DNA from: an uncultured Clostridia bacterium
Lineage (GTDB): Bacteria; Bacillota; Clostridia; TANB77; CAG-508
Assembly (NCBI GenBank): GCA_949045875.1
Contig: CARPYP010000007.1
Coordinates: forward strand, 4,827-68,826
Length of the DNA: 64,000 bases
Direction of reading: 5' to 3'
Part shown: in pieces, positions 57,039-64,000 of the stretch
Numbering within the stretch: the first letter of the stretch is position 1
How the letters are laid out: each line of letters begins with the position of its first letter
The notes under the pieces: generated by a model
What the model was told of the DNA's origin: nothing
Seen by the model: the letters and a program-made list of their open reading frames with translations, nothing else
Databases searched by the model: none
Position numbers and translations under genes: made by a program

Positions 57039-58219
57039 ACCTCGTCTAGACATTCGATTCCTGGTAATAATTTCCCCTCCAAATACTCTAATGAAGCTCC
57101 TCCACCTGTTGAAATATGAGTCATTTTATCAGCAACACCTGCTTTTTCAACAGCAGCAGCAGAATCTCCTCCACCAATAACTGTTACTGCATTTATATTT
57201 GCTAATTTGTTAGCTATAGAATTTGTACCAAAAGCGAATTGTTCAAATTCAGAAAGTCCAGCAGGTCCATTCCATAATACTGTTGCAGCATTTTCCAATT
57301 CTTTTGAATAAAGTTCTACTGTTTCTGGTCCGATATCTAACCCAATCCATCCTTCTGGCATTTCTGTTGTTTTTACTACTTTGCTTTCTGTGTCTTTGTC
57401 AAATTCTTTTCCTACTTTTGTATCTACTGGTAACATGAATTTAACTCCCTTTTCTTTTGCTTTTTCCATTAAAGAATTTGCTAATTCTAGTTTATCTTCT
57501 TCACAAATTGAATTTCCTACTGAATGTCCTTGTGCTTTAAAAAATGTATATTCCATAGCTCCAACTATCATTAATGTATCAACTTTTTCTAGTAGTTTTT
57601 CTATAACTTCTATTTTATCTGATACTTTTTTGCCTCCCATTATTGCAACAAAAGTTCTTTTTGGATTATTTAATGCTTCTCCTAGGAATTTTAGTTCTTT
57701 TTCTATTAAAAATCCTGATACTGCTGGTAAATATGCCGCTACACCTGCTGTGCTTGCATGTGCTCTATGTGCTGTTCCAAATGCATCATTTACATATATT
57801 TCTGCTAAGCTTGCTAGTTCTTTAGAAAATTCTGGGTCATTTTCTTCTTCTCTTTTATCAAATCTAACATTCTCTAATAGTATAGCTTCTCCTTCTTTTA
57901 TATTGTTTACTAATTCTTTTGCACTTTCTCCTATTATATCTCCTGCTAATTTTACTTCTTTTCCTAATAATTTTGATAGTTCTTTTGCTACTGGAGCTAA
58001 GGAAAATTCTGGTTTCACCTGTCCTTTTGGTCTTCCTAAGTGTGAACATAAAATAACTTTGGCACTATTGTCTAATAAGTATTTTATTGTTTCTAATGCT
58101 CCTACTATTCTTCTGTTGTCTGTTATATTTAGGTTTTCATCTTGTGGTACATTGAAATCACATCTTACAAGTACTTTTTTTCCTTTTACGTCTATATCTC
58201 TAACTGTTTTTTTATTCAT
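57029..58219 (-). CDS. pgk: Phosphoglycerate kinase
   Basis: 396 residues; makes ATP from 1,3-bisphosphoglycerate. [50 protein letters not shown] and [13 protein letters not shown] with the C-terminal [16 protein letters not shown] nucleotide loop are all present. ATG at 58219 follows AAGGGAGAG; the open frame extends 30 codons upstream into an intergenic hairpin and is not used. Confidence 0.98.
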   Translation of the reverse strand: MNKKTVRDIDVKGKKVLVRCDFNVPQDENLNITDNRRIVGALETIKYLLDNSAKVILCSHLGRPKGQVKPEFSLAPVAKELSKLLGKEVKLAGDIIGESAKELVNNIKEGEAILLENVRFDKREEENDPEFSKELASLAEIYVNDAFGTAHRAHASTAGVAAYLPAVSGFLIEKELKFLGEALNNPKRTFVAIMGGKKVSDKIEVIEKLLEKVDTLMIVGAMEYTFFKAQGHSVGNSICEEDKLELANSLMEKAKEKGVKFMLPVDTKVGKEFDKDTESKVVKTTEMPEGWIGLDIGPETVELYSKELENAATVLWNGPAGLSEFEQFAFGTNSIANKLANINAVTVIGGGDSAAAVEKAGVADKMTHISTGGGASLEYLEGKLLPGIECLDEVGK

Positions 58220-58257
58220 TAAAATCTCTCCCTTCAATTTTTTTAATACGAAAAGAA

Positions 58258-58307
58258 AAGAGAAATTAGAAATTGGAAAGAGAACTATCCCAATTTCCAT
58301 TTCTCTC
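58258..58307 (-). terminator. Hairpin between gap and pgk
   Basis: AGAGAAAT and GAAATTGG arms pair with CCAATTTC and ATTTCTCT around a 14-base loop; the minus strand continues TTTTCTTTTCG. It could be a partial terminator or a processing site that lets gap be made at a different level. Confidence 0.5.
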
Positions 58308-58311
58308 ACTT

Positions 58312-59313
<1,002 letters not shown>

Positions 59314-59334
59314 TTAAAATTCCTCCTTTAATTA

Positions 59335-59350
59335 TGGTACTTATTGTACC
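59335..59350 (-). promoter_or_regulatory. Possible operator upstream of gap
   Basis: GGTACTTATTGTACC is an inverted repeat lying between the -10 element and the gap start. A glycolytic repressor site is possible but no regulator is identified. Confidence 0.3.
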
Positions 59351-59379
59351 CATATTATTAAATTTTATTAACCTTGATT

Positions 59380-59408
59380 ATTGTACATCAAATTTAATTT
59401 CTTTGCAA
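59380..59408 (-). promoter_or_regulatory. Promoter of the glycolytic operon
   Basis: TTGCAA (59403-59408), 17 bases, TACAAT (59380-59385) on the minus strand, about 65 bases before gap. Confidence 0.65.
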
Positions 59409-59453
59409 GGGGTAAATGATAATAATTAGTTATTTTGTTTGAATAATCTACTT

Positions 59454-60744
59454 TTAGCTAATACTCCCTATTATCTTATCTTTTTCTATAGTGTCTATAT
59501 TTACTGTTTCAATTTTATTTTCTAAATTTTCTTTTGATTTTACTTGTATCATCATATAGTTTGTTGTATGTCCTTTATAGTATTCTCCTTCTTTTTCTTC
59601 AAACAAAACTTGTACTTTTTTTCCTATATAATTATTGTTATATCCATTTTGCATTTCGTTTGATAATTCTATTATTTTTTTACTTCTTTCCTCTTGTATT
59701 TTATTAGTTATTTGATTTGGCATTTTTTCTGCAACAGTACCTTTTCTTTTTGAGTATTTGAATGTATGTATTTTATAAAATCCTATTTTTTTTAAAAATT
59801 CATATGTTGTATCAAATTCTTTTTCTGTTTCTCCTGGAAATCCTACTATTATGTCTGCTGTTAATAACAAGTCTGGATATGCTTTTTTTAAAATTTGCAC
59901 TCCTTTTTCAAAGTCTTGTGTTGTATATTTTCTATTCATCCTCTTTAAGGTTTCATCACATCCACTTTGTAGTGACATATGAAATTGATTACATATTTTT
60001 TCGATTTTTCTTAAGTCTTCTACAAATCTTTGTGTTATTAGTTTTGGCTCTAATGATCCTAGTCTTATTCTTTCTATTCCTTTAATATTATTTATTTCTT
60101 TTAGTAAATCTATTAAACCTATTTCTTCTTTAAAGTCTATTCCATAAGAGGCAATGTGTATTCCTGTAATAACTATTTCTTTTATACCTTTTTGAGCTAT
60201 ATCTTTAATTTCATTAACTATATTTTCTATTTTTCTACTTCTAACTCTTCCCCTTGCATATGGAATAATGCAATAACTACAAAAGTTATTACATCCATCT
60301 TGTATTTTTATAAATGCTCGTACTTTTTCTGTATATGTAGTCTTTCCAAAATCTTTGTATTCCTTTTGCTTGTTTATATCTGATACTATTACCTGTTTTT
60401 CTTTATATTTTTTTACATATTCTACTATATCATTTTTTTCATTATTTCCAAGGACTAAATCTATTTCATCTATTTGTTCTAATTCTTTTTTTCCTACCTG
60501 AACATAGCAGCCAACTATTACTAATATTGAATTTGGATTAATTTGTTTCGCCCTTCTTAGTATTTGTCTAGATTTTTTGTCTGCCATGTTTGTTACAGTA
60601 CATGTATTTACTATATATATGTCTGCTATTTCCTCAAAGTCTACTATTATATATTCATTATCTATAAATTTTTGTTTCATCGCATTTGTTTCATATTGAT
60701 TTACTTTACAACCGTAATGTATAGAAAGCTACTTTGTTTTTCAT
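59454..60744 (-). CDS. mtaB: tRNA t6A37 methylthiotransferase MtaB, interrupted by a +1 frameshift at codon 11 (CGG)
   Basis: Radical-SAM enzyme turning t6A37 into ms2t6A37. The frame from 60680 carries the second and third Cys of the MTTase domain (NTCTVT, VGCYVQVG), radical-SAM DGCNNFCSYCIIPYARG, and a C-terminal TRAM domain. The conserved start lies upstream: MKNKVAFYTL in one frame, then GCKVNQYETNAMKQKF in the +1 frame, with CGG (60712-60714) at the join. Without the shift the first cluster-binding Cys would be lost. Skipping the C gives 429 residues, the family length. It uses the product of TsaD. Confidence 0.92.
60712..60714 (-). other. mtaB: In-frame CGG at the mtaB +1 shift point
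   Basis: Context on the minus strand: ACA TTA CGG TTG TAA. A stop follows one codon later in the zero frame. TTA, skip C, GGT TGT AAA restores Leu-Gly-Cys-Lys, the family consensus. Confidence 0.8.
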
Positions 60745-60807
60745 TTCATACTCTCTTTCATTTTTTATATTTTAACTTATAAATGTTAGTATATTTGAAA
60801 CACATTT

Positions 60808-61818
60808 TTATCTTAATATTTTCTTTCCATCTAATACATCTAAATTGTCTAATGCTTTTCCTGTTCCTAATGCTACACATGATACTGAGTCTTCTGCTAT
60901 CATTACATTTATTCCTGTTTTTTCTTGTAATAGTCTATCTAGCCCATTAAGCAAACATCCTCCACCTGTCATATATATTCCTTTTTGACTTATGTCTGCA
61001 ATTAATTCTGGTGGTGTTTTTTCTAGTACTGAGTGTACTGCATCTACTACTTGCATTGCTGGTTCTATTAATGCTTCCATCATTTCACTTGAATGAATTG
61101 TTATTGTTACTGGTAATCCTGATGATAAGTCCCTTCCTCTAATGTCCATCTCTGCATCTTGTACTCCTGGATATACACATCCAATATTTATTTTTAAGTC
61201 TTCTGCTGTTCTTTCTCCTATTATTACATTAAATTTTCTTTTAACATATTTTATTATTGCTTCGTCAAATTTGTCTCCTGCAACTTTTAAAGATGTACTT
61301 ACTACTGAGCCTCCCAAAGATATTACAGCTACATCTGTTGTTCCTCCTCCAATGTCTACTATCATATTTCCACATGCTTTTGAAATATCTATTCCTGCTC
61401 CAATTGCTGCTGCTATTGGTTCTTCTATTAAATATACCTTTCTTGCTCCTGCTTGTCCTGCTGCATCTATAACTGCTTTTTTTTCTACCTCTGTAACTTG
61501 TGATGGAATACATATCATTATTCTTGGTGAAAATATGGTTTTTCCACAGATTTTTGTTATAAAGCTTTTTAGCATTTTCTCGGTAACTGTATAATTAGAG
61601 ATAACTCCATCTTTTAGGGGTCTTGTTGCTACAATACTTCCAGGAGTTCTTCCTAACATTCTTCTAGCTTCTTGTCCTACTGCAAGAACATCTTTTGTAT
61701 TATTATCAACTGCAACAACTGATGGTTCTCTTAAAACTATCCCTTTTCCTTTTACATACCCAATTACAGTTGCTGTTCCTAAGTCTATGCCTATATCATA
61801 ACCCCCAAAACTAAACAT
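60808..61818 (-). CDS. mbl: MreB-family actin-like protein, Mbl-type
   Basis: 336 residues. GYDIGIDLGTATVIGYVKG (phosphate 1), GGGTTDVAVISLGG (phosphate 2) and TGGGCLLNGLDRLLQEKTG (adenosine) motifs are present. Forms membrane filaments that organise wall synthesis and rod shape. ATG 61818 has AAAGGTGG seven bases upstream; a TTG 18 bases before overlaps that site. In Bacillus mbl follows spoIIID directly; here trmB lies between it and the spoIIID remnant. Confidence 0.92.
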   Translation of the reverse strand: MFSFGGYDIGIDLGTATVIGYVKGKGIVLREPSVVAVDNNTKDVLAVGQEARRMLGRTPGSIVATRPLKDGVISNYTVTEKMLKSFITKICGKTIFSPRIMICIPSQVTEVEKKAVIDAAGQAGARKVYLIEEPIAAAIGAGIDISKACGNMIVDIGGGTTDVAVISLGGSVVSTSLKVAGDKFDEAIIKYVKRKFNVIIGERTAEDLKINIGCVYPGVQDAEMDIRGRDLSSGLPVTITIHSSEMMEALIEPAMQVVDAVHSVLEKTPPELIADISQKGIYMTGGGCLLNGLDRLLQEKTGINVMIAEDSVSCVALGTGKALDNLDVLDGKKILR

Positions 61819-61939
61819 TATAAATCCACCTTTCAACTATATGTTTTTAGATAACTGATTCATTTTTTACAGTTACAAATTGTACTAATTATATTGTATT
61901 TTTTATCATTTTTCAATATATTTTTGCATTTTTTTGTTA

Positions 61940-62602
61940 TTACTGCCTTTTTGCGATTAAAGCTTTTATTTTTATCCCTTCATCACTAAACATTTTTTCA
62001 TGCTCTGTAACTATATTATCTTCAAATATTGGTTCATTATGCAAGTCATATGTTTTATTTATAATTTTAAATTTTGAGTCTTCAAAATATTTTATACTAT
62101 CTTTAAATAATGCATCATCATCGGTCTTAAAGAAGATTTCTCCTCCTTCTACTAAAAATTCTTTATATAATAATAATTGTTTTGTGTTTGTAAGCCTCTT
62201 TTTTCTATGTTTTGGTCTTGGCCAAGGATTGCAAAAATTAATATATATTCTTTCTATTTTATCTTTTTTATCCATGAATAATAATATTCTTTCTATATCA
62301 TGTCTTACTAATTTTATATTTTCTATTTCTAAATTTTTTTCTTTATATATGGCTTCTATATTTCTTTTTGCTAATCCTAACATTGCATCAACCATATCAA
62401 TTGCAATATAGTTGATATCTAAATTTTTTGATGCTAGTTGTGCTATAAAAGTTCCTTTACCACAGCCAAGTTCCATTTGTATTGGATTACTATTATTTTT
62501 AAATGCAGTTTTCCATTTTCCTTTGTAGTCTTGTGGATTATCAACATAAAATGCACTTGCCTCTAATTCTGGGCGTGCCCATTTTTTAAACCTAATTCTC
62601 AT
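61940..62602 (-). CDS. trmB: tRNA (guanine-N7-)-methyltransferase TrmB
   Basis: 220 residues; makes m7G46 in t[17 protein letters not shown] near 45 binds [21 protein letters not shown] (near 119-136) is the TrmB catalytic loop; [10 protein letters not shown] and the C-terminal [11 protein letters not shown] follow. Length and motifs are standard. Confidence 0.96.
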   Translation of the reverse strand: MRIRFKKWARPELEASAFYVDNPQDYKGKWKTAFKNNSNPIQMELGCGKGTFIAQLASKNLDINYIAIDMVDAMLGLAKRNIEAIYKEKNLEIENIKLVRHDIERILLFMDKKDKIERIYINFCNPWPRPKHRKKRLTNTKQLLLYKEFLVEGGEIFFKTDDDALFKDSIKYFEDSKFKIINKTYDLHNEPIFEDNIVTEHEKMFSDEGIKIKALIAKRQ

Positions 62603-62701
62603 CTTTTTCTTCCTTTCATCTGTCGTATTATAGCAGATTTTGTTTGATAAGACAATAGGTTAATTAAGTAAGTATTTTTATTTAATTTTTTCTTTTAAAA
62701 T

Positions 62702-62866
62702 TTATCCTACGTTTTTTTCTTCGTGTTCATGTTCATATTTTAATTTTGTAGCCATTCCTCCCCTTATATGCCTCTCTGCTTTGTTTTCATCTAAGATTTC
62801 CCTAACTTTTAACGCTAGTACTGGGTTTATCTTTAGTAACCTTTCTGATACATCTTTGTGTACTGA
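62702..62866 (-). pseudogene. spoIIID: C-terminal half of spoIIID, cut at a recombinase junction
   Basis: SpoIIID is the mother-cell sporulation transcription factor (about 85-95 residues). Here only SVHKDVSERLLKINPVLALK, VREILDENKAERHIRGG and MATKLKYEHEHEEKNVG remain, matching the recognition-helix end and the conserved basic C-terminus. The first about 45 residues (helix-turn-helix start) are absent; instead the serine recombinase gene reads in, overlapping 65 bases in another frame. The gene neighbours trmB and mbl, as spoIIID does mbl in Bacillus. Confidence 0.8.
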
Positions 62867-64000
62867 TGTTACTTTTCGTAACGGTTGGACTTTCGTTATC
62901 TAGGGTTATTGTCTGGATAGACGGATGCACACTGTGCGCCCCTACATTAGTTGAAATTTCATTAAAATTGGTAATAACAGTTGGTGTAGAACCTATTTCA
63001 TTTAATAGTTTAAGTCTTACTTCTACATTTGAGTCACTATCTACTTCTATTACATCTATGATTGTTTTTAACATAGCATTTGTAATTGTTTTGTTGTTTA
63101 AAATATCATCTACTGTGCTAATTGTTTTTGATAGTTCTTTTTCTAATACATCTTTTTCTTTTATTTCTGATGAGATTAATTTTAATTCTCTTTCTAATCT
63201 CGCTATATCTTCATTTAGTGGATTTGTATATTGTTTTAATTCTTGTATATTAATAACTTCGTTTTGGAACATTTCCATATATTTTTGTTTTTTAACTGTT
63301 ACTTTTTCTATCTCTTTAAGTAGGCTTTCTTCACTTCTTTCGTTACTTTCTCTTAATTTTGTAATCTTTTCAAACTCTTTTTCAACTGCTTTCAAGAAAT
63401 TCTTTTTGTTTGAAATGATACTTTTTAAATATTCTTTTATTGCATTTAATAATTCTTCTTCATCAATAACAGTTGTATTAGGACAATGATTTACACCCAT
63501 TGAGTTTCTTCCACTACATACCCATCTTATATATTCTGGTCCATCAGTTGTATATTTTCTTTTTATTCTTCTAAATGAATACCCACAGTGTTTACAATAA
63601 ATAAGTGTACTAAATACATATTCTGTTTTTTCTCTTTTATTGTTTAATTTAAATTCTTTTGAACGTTGTTCTAGTAATCCTTGTGCTCTATTAAATAATT
63701 CATCTGATATAATTCTTATTTCTGGTCTTTCTACTGTAATCCATTCTTCTTCTGGTAAGTCTTTTCTTGTTCCTGTTATAAAATCTGTAACTTCACTTTT
63801 TTTATTGGTTACTCTTCCTGTATAAATTGGATTTTTAAGCATTCTTACAATAGAAGTTTGTACCCATTTTGATTTTGTTTTCTTCGTTCTAATTCCTCTA
63901 TCATTTAAGTCCCAAGCTATTTTGGTTGTTCCTATTCCTTTATATACATAGCTTTCAAATATTTCTTTTACGATTTTTGCTTCTTCTTCATTTATTTTTA
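62802..64000 (-). CDS. Large serine recombinase (truncated by window edge)
   Basis: 399 residues visible; the frame is open to the window edge, so the catalytic serine domain lies outside. Visible: the end of the recombinase domain (EEEAKIVKEIFESYVYKGIG, LKNPIYTGRV), a zinc ribbon (IYCKHCGYSFRR, WVCSGRNSMGVNHCPN) and a long coiled coil (about 180-300). This is the family of phage, ICE and skin-element integrases. The last 21 codons are spoIIID DNA read in another frame, so this is the element end. A palindromic repeat supplies a few codons just before. Confidence 0.93.
   Translation of the reverse strand, partial: KINEEEAKIVKEIFESYVYKGIGTTKIAWDLNDRGIRTKKTKSKWVQTSIVRMLKNPIYTGRVTNKKSEVTDFITGTRKDLPEEEWITVERPEIRIISDELFNRAQGLLEQRSKEFKLNNKREKTEYVFSTLIYCKHCGYSFRRIKRKYTTDGPEYIRWVCSGRNSMGVNHCPNTTVIDEEELLNAIKEYLKSIISNKKNFLKAVEKEFEKITKLRESNERSEESLLKEIEKVTVKKQKYMEMFQNEVINIQELKQYTNPLNEDIARLERELKLISSEIKEKDVLEKELSKTISTVDDILNNKTITNAMLKTIIDVIEVDSDSNVEVRLKLLNEIGSTPTVITNFNEISTNVGAHSVHPSIQTITLDNESPTVTKSNISTQRCIRKVTKDKPSTSVKS
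62918..62950. repeat. GC-rich palindromic repeat inside the recombinase gene
   Basis: GACGGATGCACACTGTGCGC followed by CCCTACATTAG; same 3' end as the copy at 12853. It is read through in frame as part of the recombinase tail. Confidence 0.6.

Noticed and set aside
62868..62884. Spo-type VTKS in the recombinase tail as retained spoIIID sequence
   Set aside because: Resembles V-S-K-S of SpoIIID but is in the other frame and its upstream residues do not match; treated as chance near the junction.
62866..63489. Plus-strand open frame (207 codons) opposite the serine recombinase
   Set aside because: Antisense shadow of the coiled-coil and zinc-ribbon region; no family pattern.

Overview
The window is very AT-rich DNA with nearly every gene on the minus strand. 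Its gene set (FtsEX, EnvC-like M23 hydrolase, RelA/SpoT, bacterial-type GlyRS, Mbl and a spoIIID remnant) points to a spore-forming or spore-derived Clostridia-type Firmicute. Only the two flanks and the 39-52 kb segment look accessory; the rest is a core chromosome backbone.

Layout. 1-1.96 kb (+) is the end of an integrated element (orphan C-terminus, excisionase, tyrosine integrase) abutting the 3' end of tRNA-Phe. 1.98-2.37 kb (-) is a tRNA-Val/Asp/Phe cluster with a clear promoter and two decayed tRNA-Phe-like pieces. 2.5-36.2 kb (-) is housekeeping: metallophosphoesterase, tsaD, an M50 protease, lysS fused to an HD domain, recA, a two-component system, dGTPase-like, pyrG, gmk-rpoZ, a XerD-like recombinase, fba, a CobW GTPase, a uridine-kinase-like protein, relA, glyS, reduced SecD/SecF, ctpA-like, an M23 hydrolase, ftsEX, rlmB and lepA. 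36.3-39.5 kb holds a transglutaminase-like orphan and uvrB, which has a +1 frameshift and a duplicated 5' end. 39.8-51.4 kb is a defence island: a ParE/Phd-type toxin-antitoxin pair and a type-1-like BREX operon (brxA-brxB-brxC-pglX-pglZ) with no brxL. 51.8 kb is tRNA-Gln. 52.1-59.4 kb is a glycolytic operon (gap-pgk-tpiA-gpmI-[YezG-like]-eno). 59.5-62.6 kb is mtaB (also +1 frameshifted), mbl and trmB. 62.7-64 kb is the 3' part of spoIIID, cut by a large serine recombinase that runs off the window.

Two observations stand out. First, the arginine codon CGG is, as far as I can find by eye, absent in frame from every intact gene of the window. It occurs in frame exactly twice, and both times it is the point where a conserved gene (uvrB, mtaB) is broken by one extra base. 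In both, skipping the C of CGG restores a conserved glycine and the family-consensus reading frame. This suggests programmed +1 frameshifting at an unassigned or hungry CGG codon. Second, the serine recombinase reads directly into the C-terminal half of spoIIID, in the spoIIID-mbl neighbourhood known from Bacillus. This has the architecture of a skin-like intervening element in a sporulation regulator gene.

The intergenic spaces carry several families of palindromic repeats, some overlapping gene ends. Reading is by eye only; no alignments or searches were run.
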